Source of the DNA: Methylacidiphilales bacterium
Lineage (GTDB): Bacteria; Verrucomicrobiota; Verrucomicrobiia; Methylacidiphilales; UBA1321
NCBI GenBank assembly: GCA_026225555.1
Contig: JAMFSY010000146.1
Coordinates: 1 to 64,000 of the forward strand
Direction: 5' to 3'
Length of the DNA stretch: 64,000 bases
Shown piece after piece: positions 9,358 to 18,220 of this stretch; the first letter of the stretch is position 1; each line of letters starts with the position of its first letter. The translations under genes and the position numbers were made by a program. A model generated the notes under the pieces. That model was given only the letters and a program-made list of their open reading frames with translations. It had not been told where the DNA came from and did no database searches.

Positions 9358-10638
9358 ATGAACTTCTTCGATATCGCCGCCATTCTCGTCACGTTGACGG
9401 CGCTCTTCGGCTACGTGAATCACCGGCTTCTCCGCCTGCCTTCGAGCATCGGGATTCTGGCGCTGGCGCTCGGCAGTTCGCTTCTGCTGGAGGGGGTGAA
9501 TGCGGTGAGTCCCGGCTGGCATTTGCGGGAGCATGTCGCCGCTTTTCTGGCGCAGATTGATTTCACGACGGCACTTTTGCACGGCATGCTCTGCTTTCTT
9601 CTCTTCGCCGGTGCGTTGCATGTCGATCTGGAAAGCCTGCGCGATAATCGGTGGACGATCGTCCTGCTGGCGACGGTGGGCACGCTGATTTCCACGTTGG
9701 TCGTGGGCCTGCTCGGCTATGCCCTCTTCGCGTGGTTGGGGCTGGAGGTGCCGCTGCTCGTCTGCCTCGTGCTTGGCGCGCTGATCTCGCCGACCGATCC
9801 CATCGCGGTCATCGGCATGTTGAAATATCTCCACGCCCCGCGCGACGTCGAGGTGCAGATCGCGGGGGAATCGCTCTTCAACGATGGCGTCGGGGTCGTC
9901 GTTTTCTTCGCCTTTCTTTCGCTGGCGGGATTGAGCGGCGAGACGGGGCCCGCGCATGTCACCCTTCAACTCGGCAGCCTGGCCTTCTTCTTTTTATGGC
10001 AGGTGGGCGGCGGGGTGCTGCTTGGGCTGCTCTTTGGGTGGCTCGCCTACGTTGGTCTGAAGGGCATCGATTACCATCCGCTGGAATTGCTCATCACGCT
10101 CGCGATGGTCATGGCCATGTACTCGCTCTCCTTCGCCATTGAAGTTTCGGGCCCCATCGCGGTCGTCGTGGCGGGGATTTTTATCGGCAGCTACGGGCGC
10201 CGGTTCGCCATGAGCGAAAACTCGGCGGAACATATCGACGCCGTCTGGAGCATGCTGGATGAGATTCTGAATTCGACCCTCTTTCTCCTGCTCGGGCTCG
10301 AAGTCCTGACCATGCGATGGACGGCGCCGATCTTCTGGGCGGGCGTTCTCGCGATTCCCGTCGTCCTCCTCGCGCGTGGAATTTCGGTGGGCCTGCCCAT
10401 CGCCCTTTTGCAATTGGGGCGGAAATTTCATCGGGGGATTGTTCCCATTCTCACCTGGGGCGGATTGCGCGGGGGGCTTTCGGTGGCGATGGTCCTCTCA
10501 TTGCCGAATTTTTCCTCACGGGACCTGCTGGTGAGCTGCACCTATCTCGTCATGCTGTTTTCCATTTTGGTCCAGGGAATGACCATGAAGCGGCTCCTGA
10601 TTTTTTACGGCGTGGGCCAGAGTCCCATCCTTAAATGA
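9358..10638 (+). CDS. Na+/H+ antiporter, CPA1 (NhaP-like) family
   Basis: This 426-residue inner-membrane protein has about twelve hydrophobic segments and the CPA1 signatures ISPTDPIAVIGML and GESLFNDGVGVVVFF. Such antiporters exchange cytoplasmic Na+ or K+ for protons. The ATG at 9358 is chosen because the following residues (MNFFDIAAILVTLTALFG) begin the first helix; an earlier in-frame ATG would add a polar tail of 22 residues. It is divergent from the kdp regulator, and both loci deal with monovalent cations, so a shared ion-homeostasis role is plausible. Confidence 0.92.
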   Translation: MNFFDIAAILVTLTALFGYVNHRLLRLPSSIGILALALGSSLLLEGVNAVSPGWHLREHVAAFLAQIDFTTALLHGMLCFLLFAGALHVDLESLRDNRWTIVLLATVGTLISTLVVGLLGYALFAWLGLEVPLLVCLVLGALISPTDPIAVIGMLKYLHAPRDVEVQIAGESLFNDGVGVVVFFAFLSLAGLSGETGPAHVTLQLGSLAFFFLWQVGGGVLLGLLFGWLAYVGLKGIDYHPLELLITLAMVMAMYSLSFAIEVSGPIAVVVAGIFIGSYGRRFAMSENSAEHIDAVWSMLDEILNSTLFLLLGLEVLTMRWTAPIFWAGVLAIPVVLLARGISVGLPIALLQLGRKFHRGIVPILTWGGLRGGLSVAMVLSLPNFSSRDLLVSCTYLVMLFSILVQGMTMKRLLIFYGVGQSPILK

Positions 10639-10710
10639 AGAGAAGATTACATCCCGGAAACCTGCCGAAAAATTGAAACTCGGAGTAGGTGAGGGCGTCT
10701 ATACCTCATC

Positions 10711-11115
10711 ATGATGAAGCGCCCCTGGTTCCTCCTCGCCATTCCCCTTTTACTGGCCGCCTGTGCCCCAACCGATCAACAGAAGGCCGATTACGGCGCT
10801 GTCGAGTCGAGCGGAGTTTCGCCCGCCGTTTACGATAAAATGTTGCACGACGATGCGCTTAGCGTTTCCGATGTCGCCGCGTTGCGACAGGCTCGGGTCA
10901 ACGATGGCATCGTTATCCGCTACATTCGCGATCACCACACCGTCTATGTGCTCTCGCCCGGCGAGACCGATTATCTTCAGAAGAACGGCGTCTCGCCCAG
11001 CGTGATCGACTTCATGGTGCAGACCGGTCAAGGTGGCGGCCCCGGTTATTTTGGACCCTATGGTCCGCCCGTTTCCATTGGGATCGGGGTGGGCGGCGGC
11101 GGGCGCTGGCGGTAA
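10711..11115 (+). CDS. Small lipoprotein with glycine-rich tail
   Basis: This 134-residue protein begins with a lipoprotein signal peptide and lipobox LLAAC, so it should be acylated at Cys18 and attached to a membrane. The middle contains two similar short segments (VSPAVYDKMLHDDALSVSDV and GVSPSVIDFMVQTG), suggesting a helical repeat. The C terminus is rich in Gly and Pro (GGGPGYFGPYGPP). It has its own intergenic region on both sides. I cannot assign a function. Confidence 0.8.
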   Translation: MMKRPWFLLAIPLLLAACAPTDQQKADYGAVESSGVSPAVYDKMLHDDALSVSDVAALRQARVNDGIVIRYIRDHHTVYVLSPGETDYLQKNGVSPSVIDFMVQTGQGGGPGYFGPYGPPVSIGIGVGGGGRWR

Positions 11116-11221
11116 GCAACCGCGACCGTTGCCCATGGCCACCGGCAAGACCTGAGGCTCCGTTCAGTTTCGGGGCCGACTTGCCAGAAGATTACAATCG
11201 GGTTAGGATGCGGCCCGATCC

Positions 11222-12130
11222 ATGACTCTTCTCGCTTATTCCAAATGGGATATCGTGCCCGTACTCTGTGGGCTCGCGCACTTGGCGTTTGTCCTGACCT
11301 TTTTTGCGATCTTCCCCATCGCCCCGTGGTGGGTGCTGATCGCGATGGGCTTCACCTATTCCGTCAGCATCTCGTGGAATATCAACGGGATCTCCCATAA
11401 TTTCCTCCACAATCCCTATTTCAAATCGCACCTCCTGAACCGTATTTTCAGCTTGGTGGAATCACTTTCCATGGGCTTCTCCCAGACCTTCTACGAGTAC
11501 GTTCACCAGCGTCACCACATGGGAAACAGCGACCGCCCGGACGAAAAAGGCGAAACAATCGACTGGCTTTCCATTTACCGGCATGGCCACGAGGGCGAGG
11601 CGGAAAATATATGGAGCTACGTGTTCCTCAGCTATTTTCGCGATGATCCCAAGGTCATTTACCGCGAGATTGCGCGCCGGAATCCGTCTGACGCTTTTTG
11701 GGGCGTCTTCGAGATCGTGGCTTTTCTCAGCACCTTTGTCCTCGGCTTCTTCCTGAACTACAAGTTCATGCTCTTTTTCCTGCCCTTTTATTATCTCGGG
11801 CACTGTTTCTCCTATCTGAACGGCTATTATCTCCATTACGGCGGCAATCCTGACAAGCCAATTGCCTGGGGGGTAAGTAGTTACCACAAATTCTACAACT
11901 GGCTCTGGTTCAACAACGGCTACCATGCCGAGCATCATTTCCGCCCCAAGATGCATTGGACCAAGATGGATGAGTTCCATCGCCAGATCGCGGATCAACA
12001 ACGGCGGGAAGGCGTGCGCGTCATTCAGCCGCCTCATGCGCTCGGATTTCTCGATCCGAACCTGCCGGAAAAGAGCCGCCCTCTCGTGGTGGGGATGGAA
12101 GCCAACTCGAGCCCGGTGGCGGCCGAATAA
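11222..12130 (+). CDS. Fatty acid desaturase-family membrane enzyme (first of two)
   Basis: This 302-residue diiron membrane enzyme has the three histidine boxes of the family: SHNFLHN near residue 60, VHQRHHMGN near 95 and NGYHAEHHF near 240, with hydrophobic segments between. Members insert double bonds into, or hydroxylate, acyl chains of membrane lipids. It is clearly paralogous to 14623-15582 (shared blocks FNNGYHAEHHFRPKMHWTKM and PWWVLI.MGFTYS). It opens a run of same-direction genes that looks like a lipid-modification cluster. The substrate cannot be told from the sequence. Confidence 0.88.
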   Translation: MTLLAYSKWDIVPVLCGLAHLAFVLTFFAIFPIAPWWVLIAMGFTYSVSISWNINGISHNFLHNPYFKSHLLNRIFSLVESLSMGFSQTFYEYVHQRHHMGNSDRPDEKGETIDWLSIYRHGHEGEAENIWSYVFLSYFRDDPKVIYREIARRNPSDAFWGVFEIVAFLSTFVLGFFLNYKFMLFFLPFYYLGHCFSYLNGYYLHYGGNPDKPIAWGVSSYHKFYNWLWFNNGYHAEHHFRPKMHWTKMDEFHRQIADQQRREGVRVIQPPHALGFLDPNLPEKSRPLVVGMEANSSPVAAE

Positions 12131-12283
12131 CTTGAGACAACGGGGAATCATGGATGCTTTCAAGACCAGCCCGAAGCTTGTTGCCTTGGCTCAAACCTTT
12201 GCCCTGTTCAAATCGTAACGTCCTGAATTATCATGCTCGAAATCTCCTGTCGAAATAAGTAACGAGCTTTTCCCTTTCTACCC

Positions 12284-13543
12284 ATGCACAAGGAAATTTA
12301 CCTGCCTCCTTCCGCAACCTATTCCGACATTGGGCTTCAGCTTGATGCCGGTGCGCAGAAGGTTGCGGAGAGTGCGGCGCCCATCTCGGTGGCGACCTCC
12401 TTTGGCCGGGCCATCGTGGTGGAGCGGATTTCCGAAGCCGATGCGGAAGCCTGGGCCGCCGGCCTCCAGCATGAAGCCAACGATCATCGCTATTACGAGC
12501 TGACCCACGACTCGCTCGGGCACCAGTTCGATCATCGCTATCTGATCCTCAAGGACCAGACCGGGACGACCCGCGCGATCCAGCCCTTTCTCGTCGTGAA
12601 GCAGGATCTGGTCACCGGCATGCCCGAACCAGTGCGCCGCCTCCTCACCCGCATCCGCCAGCGTTTCCCCTCCGCGCTGGTCATGCGCATGCTCATGATT
12701 GGCTGCTCGGCGGGCGAGGGACATCTCGTCCGGGACCGCACCACAGGCGGTGTGGAATGGGTCGCCCAAGCCCTGCGCGAGGCACTTCATCCGGTGGCCA
12801 ATGCCCTCGGCGCCCGCATGGTCGTGTTCAAGGATTTCCCCCGGAGCTATCGCACGCCGCTGCGGCATCTGCTCAAGGCCGGTTACGCCCGCGTGCCCAG
12901 CATGCCCGGCTCAAAGCTCGAGCTCGATTTCCAGGATTTTGAGGAATACCTCACGAAAAAGCTCAGCCACAAGACGCGTAAGAATCTTCGCCAGAAATAC
13001 CGCAAGGCTGCGGCCGGAGCGGAGCTGAAGATGGAAGTCGTTTCCGACATCGCCCCGTACATCGACGAGGTTTTCCCACTTTACCAGCAGGTGCTCGAGC
13101 GCTCGCGCTACAAGTTCGAGGAGCTGACCAAATCCTACTTCGTGCATCTCGGCCGGCGCATGAACGACCGCGCCATCTTCTTCATCTGGCGCGAGAACGG
13201 CCGCGCCGTGGCGTTCAGCTCCTGCGTCTGTCACGAGGGCATCCTGCGCGATCATTATATCGGTCTCGACTACGGCGTGGCCCTCGAGCATCACCTCTAT
13301 TTTGTCACCTTCCGGGACATCGTGGCCTGGGCGCTCGCGAACGGATTCAAGAACTACTACAGCGCGCCGCTCAACTACGAGCCGAAGTACCACCTGCGGC
13401 ACGACCTCGCGCCGCTCGATCTTTACGTCCGCACCACCTGGCGCTGGCTCAACCCGCTCTTCCGCGTCATCGTCCCCTACCTCGAGCCGACCCGCTACGA
13501 CCCGATGATCCGCCGCTTCGCCAATGCCCACGAGTTGTGGTAA
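12284..13543 (+). CDS. FemAB/GNAT-like N-acyltransferase
   Basis: This 419-residue soluble protein resembles the GNAT 'BioF2-like/FemAB' group in its second half: a basic segment (KLSHKTRKNLRQKYRKA, about 225-241), then LYQQVLERSRYKFEEL, RRMNDRAIFFIWRENGRAVAF and the closing HYIGLDYG... NYYSAPLNYEPK. Members transfer acyl or aminoacyl groups to amines. It lies between the first desaturase and the arginase-fold gene. In this context, N-acylation of a lipid or amino-acid headgroup is a reasonable inference, but unproven. Confidence 0.75.
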   Translation: MHKEIYLPPSATYSDIGLQLDAGAQKVAESAAPISVATSFGRAIVVERISEADAEAWAAGLQHEANDHRYYELTHDSLGHQFDHRYLILKDQTGTTRAIQPFLVVKQDLVTGMPEPVRRLLTRIRQRFPSALVMRMLMIGCSAGEGHLVRDRTTGGVEWVAQALREALHPVANALGARMVVFKDFPRSYRTPLRHLLKAGYARVPSMPGSKLELDFQDFEEYLTKKLSHKTRKNLRQKYRKAAAGAELKMEVVSDIAPYIDEVFPLYQQVLERSRYKFEELTKSYFVHLGRRMNDRAIFFIWRENGRAVAFSSCVCHEGILRDHYIGLDYGVALEHHLYFVTFRDIVAWALANGFKNYYSAPLNYEPKYHLRHDLAPLDLYVRTTWRWLNPLFRVIVPYLEPTRYDPMIRRFANAHELW

Positions 13544-13582
13544 GGCGCGGCTTGATCTCGCTCATCCGGGGTTTTAATCATT

Positions 13583-13687
13583 CCGTCATCCTGAGCTTGT
13601 CGAAGGATCAGCTTCCGGAAAATAGACACTTTCAGGCAACGTGTGCGCCTACCGGGTGCTGATCCTTCGACAAGCTCAGGATGACGG
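13583..13687. repeat. Dispersed palindromic repeat, copy 1
   Basis: Perfect 30-base inverted arms at 13583-13612 and 13658-13687 with a 45-base centre. The arm core is GTCATCCTGAGCTTGTCGAA, found again at 29971, 31838, 37324 and 46664. The right arm ends only 9 bases before the next start codon, so the hairpin could influence translation or transcription of that gene. Confidence 0.9.
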
Positions 13688-13696
13688 AGAAAAGCC

Positions 13697-14587
13697 ATGA
13701 GCCATGATTCCCACGCCCAAGTCTGGTTCCAGACCGATGACGCCTGGGATTTTTTGTCCAGCGAGCAGCGGCGCGGCCTGACGCCCATCGATGTCCGTGA
13801 ACTGGCGCGGACGTTGCGCTTCATCACTTCGGCCCGCCGGATCGAGAGATTTGCCGCGCGGTATGCGGCGCAATTCCGGCTCTTCACCCTTTTTGGTTCC
13901 GGCGATTTCCATCATCTTAGCGGCGTCTGGACGCGCCAGTTCACGGAGCCGTTTGTCATTCTTTCCTTCGACAATCATCCCGATTGGGACGTCCGTCCGC
14001 CGCGCTGGTCATGCGGCGCATGGATCAATCGCGCGCTGGAAAACCCGCACGTTCAGGGCGTTAGCATCTGGGGCTGCGGCAATTTCGAATGCACCTTTCC
14101 GGCCAATCTCACCGGCAATCGCACCGCCGCGCGCGAAGGCCGACTCCTCGTCCACCCCTGGGTGCAACCGGGAAAAAAGTTTCCCGCCTGGCTCTGTCCC
14201 CTGACAATGGAAACATGGAGGTCCCAATTTCTCGGCTGGCTGGAAAGCATCCAAACGCGAAAAATCTACGTCACGATCGACATGGATTGCCTCCGCTCCG
14301 ACCAGGCCCTCACCAATTGGGAAAGTGGCCGCTTCACGGTCGACGATCTCGTTTGGGCGTTGGGCCGGGTGCGGGAAAAAGCGGAGATTTTAGGCGGCGA
14401 TCTTTGTGGCGCGTGGTCCCAACCTGAATACGCCTCCACCTTCCAAAAGCTCGCCGGTTGGTTCGATCATCCGACGGCGAAGTCTTTCCCGCCGAGCGAA
14501 TTAGCCGATAAAAATGGGGCCGTCTTCGAGCAACTTTGGCCCGCCCTAACCGGACGCCCCTTTGGGGGAGGTGGAATAGGGCTTTGA
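13697..14587 (+). CDS. Arginase/deacetylase-fold metal hydrolase (UPF0489-like)
   Basis: This 296-residue protein carries spaced metal-ligand motifs like those of the arginase superfamily: GSGDFHH (about residue 74), SFDNHPDWD (about 92) in place of DAHxD, and TIDMDCL (about 194) in place of SxDxD. The arginase motifs are diverged, so the substrate may not be arginine. Its position among desaturases and a GNAT-like transferase suggests a role in making an amine-containing lipid, for example by supplying or trimming an amino-acid headgroup; this is inference. GAGAAAAG lies just before the ATG. Confidence 0.7.
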   Translation: MSHDSHAQVWFQTDDAWDFLSSEQRRGLTPIDVRELARTLRFITSARRIERFAARYAAQFRLFTLFGSGDFHHLSGVWTRQFTEPFVILSFDNHPDWDVRPPRWSCGAWINRALENPHVQGVSIWGCGNFECTFPANLTGNRTAAREGRLLVHPWVQPGKKFPAWLCPLTMETWRSQFLGWLESIQTRKIYVTIDMDCLRSDQALTNWESGRFTVDDLVWALGRVREKAEILGGDLCGAWSQPEYASTFQKLAGWFDHPTAKSFPPSELADKNGAVFEQLWPALTGRPFGGGGIGL

Positions 14588-14622
14588 TTTTCCGCCCATC
14601 GTCATCTAATATTTCTCTGACC

Positions 14623-15582
14623 ATGCAGCCCATCAGCAAGAAAAAATCGAACGGTTTCTTTGCCTACACCGCTTGGGACGCGCTTCCCGCACTCGGCGGC
14701 CTGCTCAACTGTCTCTTCGTCATTCTTTTTTACGTCGCCTTCGCCTACTGGCGCGCGCCGTGGTGGGTGCTCATCTGCATGGGCTTCACCTATTCCTTCA
14801 GCATCGGGTGGAACATCAATAGTGTCTGCCATAATTTCGTCCACAATCCGTTCTTCCGCTGGCCGTTGCTCAACCGGCTTTTTTCGCTGATGCAATCGCT
14901 CGCGCTCGGGTTCTCGCAAGTCTGTTATGACGCCGTCCATTCCCGGCATCATCGCGGCAACAGCGACCGCATCGGCGAGGATGGCGACACCATTGATTGG
15001 GCGTCGATTTACCGACACGGCCATGACGACGATGCCGAGAGTCCCTGGAGCTACACCTTCCTCAGCTACCTGCGCGATGATCCCTTCGCGATCATCCGCG
15101 AACTCAAGACGCGCGACGCCTCCGAAGCGCGTTGGGGTGTGATTGAGATCGTCGGGTTCATGAGCTTCTACATCGCCATGTTTTTCGTGAACTGGAAGTT
15201 CATGCTCTTTTTCATCCCGTTCTATTATTTCGGCCACTGCCTCTCCTATCTCGTTGGCTACTACTTGCACTACGGCGCCGATACCGAGCAGCCGATCGCC
15301 TGGGGCGTGAGCAGCTACAACAAGCTCTACAACTGGGTCTGGTTCAATAACGGCTACCACGCCGAGCATCATTTCCGCCCCAAGATGCATTGGACGAAGA
15401 TGAAGGAATTCCAGCGCCAGATCGCCGCCGACCAGGAGACCGCCGGGGTCCGCGTGATCAAGCCGCCGCACATCCTCGGTTTCCTCGATCCCAGCCTTCC
15501 CGAGACCAGCCGGTCCATCATGGCCGAACGCGCGATCAAGATCGCCAAGGCGCTCGAAGCGCAGGAACTGCAAAAGGCCTGA
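14623..15582 (+). CDS. Fatty acid desaturase-family membrane enzyme (second of two)
   Basis: This 319-residue paralogue of 11222-12130 has the same three His boxes: CHNFVHN, VHSRHHRGN and NGYHAEHHF, and the same hydrophobic pattern. The first box keeps HxxxH, the second HxxHH and the third HxxHH, so the diiron site should be intact. The ATG at 14623 is chosen because the next residues match the paralogue's N-terminal region; an upstream frame extension overlaps nothing meaningful. Two similar but distinct desaturases in one cluster suggest two positions or two acyl chains. Confidence 0.88.
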   Translation: MQPISKKKSNGFFAYTAWDALPALGGLLNCLFVILFYVAFAYWRAPWWVLICMGFTYSFSIGWNINSVCHNFVHNPFFRWPLLNRLFSLMQSLALGFSQVCYDAVHSRHHRGNSDRIGEDGDTIDWASIYRHGHDDDAESPWSYTFLSYLRDDPFAIIRELKTRDASEARWGVIEIVGFMSFYIAMFFVNWKFMLFFIPFYYFGHCLSYLVGYYLHYGADTEQPIAWGVSSYNKLYNWVWFNNGYHAEHHFRPKMHWTKMKEFQRQIAADQETAGVRVIKPPHILGFLDPSLPETSRSIMAERAIKIAKALEAQELQKA

Positions 15583-15682
15583 GTTCCCGGGCGGGTAGGG
15601 CGGACGACGTGGGATATCCTCGTTGCTTCGGGGAAAGCATTCTCTCTCGTCACCTCCGGTGAGTCGTGTAGACTGGTACCTT

Positions 15683-16117
15683 ATGCATGATCGGATTCCC
15701 GCCCCCGCCCTGCCCAAACCGGCACCGGGTCTTTTCTGGAATCCGTATCTCCAGATCTTTCTCACGGTGCTCCTGACCGCCGCCGCGCAGATCCTGCTCA
15801 AGATGGGCGCGGACGGCAGCGCGGCGGATGATTCGGTCGGCAGCTGGCTCGGCATCCGCGAACTCGGCTCGGGCTGGACGTGGCTGGGCATCCTGGCTTT
15901 CGTGGCCAGCTTCGGGGGCTGGCTCTACGCCCTGCGCTTCCTGCCGCTGGGGCTCGCCTTTGCGCTGACCAACGGCGTTCACATCTTCGTTCCGATTGGC
16001 TCCTGGCTTTTTCTCCACGAGAAGATCAGCCTCCTGCGCGGCAGCGGCATCCTGGTCATCATCGCGGGCATTCTCCTCCTCGCGCAATCGGTCGCGAAAG
16101 CGGAGGAACGGGTATGA
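15683..16117 (+). CDS. SMR/EmrE-like half-transporter, partner 1
   Basis: This 144-residue protein has four hydrophobic helices after a proline-rich N terminus, with LTAAAQILLKMG in the first helix, the block typical of SMR/DMT half-transporters such as ArnE/ArnF. LYALRFLPLGLAFALTNGVHIFVPIGS is also typical. Its stop overlaps the start of the next gene (ATGA), implying coupled translation and a heterodimer. ArnE/ArnF-type pairs flip lipid-linked sugars, which fits a lipid-modification cluster, but drug or metabolite export is possible. Confidence 0.82.
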   Translation: MHDRIPAPALPKPAPGLFWNPYLQIFLTVLLTAAAQILLKMGADGSAADDSVGSWLGIRELGSGWTWLGILAFVASFGGWLYALRFLPLGLAFALTNGVHIFVPIGSWLFLHEKISLLRGSGILVIIAGILLLAQSVAKAEERV

Positions 16118-16458
16118 ACCTCACGGCCTGGGGCCTGGTCTTCATTTCCCAACTGGCGCTGGTCGCCGGACAGATCTTTCTCAAGCGGGCCATGTCCCGC
16201 CGCGAACTCGGGGAGGAAAAAGCGCGGGGCTGGATCGAGCAGCTCATCATCGGTATCGCGGCCATGACCATCTGGTTCCTTCTCTGGCTCGGGGCCATGC
16301 ACCAGGTCGAGCTCAGCAAGCTCATGCCGCTGGAGGGAATCAGCCCCCTGCTCATCGTGCTCGGCGCGGCGGCCTTTCTGGGTGAACGCCTGAACGGGCG
16401 CGGCTGGGCCGGGGTCGGGCTCACCTGCCTGGGCGTCCTGCTCGTCTCGGTCAGTTAA
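16114..16458 (+). CDS. SMR/EmrE-like half-transporter, partner 2
   Basis: This 114-residue protein has four hydrophobic helices; the first has the ALVAGQIFLKRAMSR block of the same family as partner 1. The start ATG overlaps the partner's TGA by four bases. Paired small half-transporters usually work as antiparallel or heteromeric dimers. The helix with LSKLMPLEGISPLLIVLGA corresponds to the substrate-binding half. It is the last gene of the run beginning at 11222. Confidence 0.82.
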   Translation: MNLTAWGLVFISQLALVAGQIFLKRAMSRRELGEEKARGWIEQLIIGIAAMTIWFLLWLGAMHQVELSKLMPLEGISPLLIVLGAAAFLGERLNGRGWAGVGLTCLGVLLVSVS

Positions 16459-16503
16459 AAAAAGCGCAACTTGCTCTACGCTGGCGAGTTTAAGGCTGAT
16501 CCT

Positions 16504-18216
16504 ATGAATCTCCCCAAACTCGGTTCGCTCCTCGCGGCCATTCCTTTCCTCGTGGCGGCGACGTCTCTTTAGGCTGAGGTCAAACTTCCCGCCATCTTCG
16601 GCGATCACATGGTCCTCCAGGAAGACAAGAAGCTTCCCGTCTGGGGCACGGCTGACCCGAGTGAAGCTGTTACCGTCACGGTGGGCAAGGAATCGGCCAA
16701 GGCCACAGCGGATGCCGCCGGTAAATGGCGGGTCGATCTCGCGCCCTTGCCCACGAACGCGACTCCGGTCGTCGTGACTGTGGCGGGAAAAACCAATACG
16801 GTGACGTTCAACGATGTTCTCATCGGCGACGTCTGGATCTGTTCCGGTCAGTCGAACATGGAATTCGGTCTCGGCGGCGGGAAGTTCGGTTTCGGCGGCG
16901 CGCACAATGCGGCGACGGTTCTTCCCCAGGCCAACGATCCGCAGTTAAGGCTCTTTCTCGTGGCCCGGAAGACCTCGCTCGATCCGGTGGATGATGTGGT
17001 TGGACAATGGCAGCTTTGCACACCGGAGACCGTCGGAAAGTTTTCCGCTGTCGGCTATTTCTTCGGACGCGATTTGCGGCAGGAGTTGAAGAAGCCAATT
17101 GGCCTGATCGGCACCTACTGGGGTGGCACGCCCGCCCAAGCCTGGACCAGCCTTTCCGGGTTGCAAAAGGAACCGACGTTGAAGAACTACGTCGATGCCT
17201 ACGATAAAACCAAAGCCGCTTTCCCTAAGCTCTCCGCCGACTACCCGGCCAAATTGGCCGCTTACAAAGCCGCCGCTCCCGCGTGGGAACAGGGAGAAGG
17301 CGTGGCTTACAAGGCTGCCGTTTCCGAATGGGAAGCCGCCTCCAAGAAAGCGCTGACCGCCGGCCTGCAGCCGCCTCCGCGTCCACCTGCCCCCAAGTCG
17401 ATGCCGCACCTGCCTCCGTCTCCGGACGGCGGCCCGAACGCGCCGACCACTTTGTACAACGGAATGATTGCGCCCCTTGTCCCCTTCGCGGTGAAGGGCG
17501 CCATCTGGTACCAAGGTGAAAGCAACTCGGGCCATGCGGCGGAATACCGGACTCTGTTCCCCGCCATGATCAGCGATTGGCGCGAGAAATGGGGCCAAGG
17601 CAATTTCCCCTTTCTCTACGTGCAACTGGCCAGCTTCAATTCCGGCAAGGAACAGAACTGGCCTTTCCTCCGTGAAGCGCAGCTCAAGACCCTCTCGTTG
17701 CCAGCGACCGGCATGGCCACCGCAATCGATATCGGCGTGCCGAATAATATCCATCCTCAGGACAAGGAGGACGTCGGGCATCGTCTCGCCCTCGCGGCGC
17801 GGCACGTTGCCTACAGCGAGAAGCTGGTCTATTCCGGCCCCATCTACGACGCGATGAAGGTCGAGGGAAGTGCCATCAGCCTCACGTTTACCCACAATGG
17901 CTCGGGCCTGATTATCGGCAAGGCTCCCTGGGTTGCCACCGGTTTCCCGGCCTTGCCCGGCGATAAACTGGTCGGGTTCGCGGTGGCCGGGGCGGATAAA
18001 AATTGGATCCCCGCCGAAGCCAAAATCATGGGCGATAAGGTCGTCGTCTCGAGTGCTCAAGTGGCGAGTCCCGTCGCTGTGCGCTATGGTTGGGCCAATA
18101 ACGCGGGAGGAAACCTCTACAACAAGGAAGGCCTGCCCGCTTCTTCGTTCCGCACCGACGATTGGTCCGATCCCGTGGCGGAAGGGCTCGTTCCCCCGCC
18201 GCCGCCGAAGAAATAA
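16504..18216 (+). pseudogene. Sialate O-acetylesterase-like SGNH hydrolase interrupted by amber codon
   Basis: Reading from the ATG at 16504 gives a signal peptide (MNLPKLGSLLAAIPFLVAA) that meets an in-frame TAG at 16570-16572, exactly where the mature protein would begin (AEVKLPAIFGDHMVLQ). Beyond it the frame is open to 18216. The mature part has the SGNH blocks ICSGQSNMEF, GAIWYQGESN and NNIHPQDK, so the enzyme itself looks intact. Such proteins deacetylate sugars outside the cell. TAG differs from CAG by one base. If the stop is real, the protein is not exported unless read through; an ATG at 16609 could give a cytoplasmic form. Confidence 0.8.
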
Positions 18217-18220
18217 GTCC

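Noticed and set aside
12150-12218. 22-codon frame after the first desaturase
   Set aside because: No good ribosome site and no recognisable feature; likely chance.
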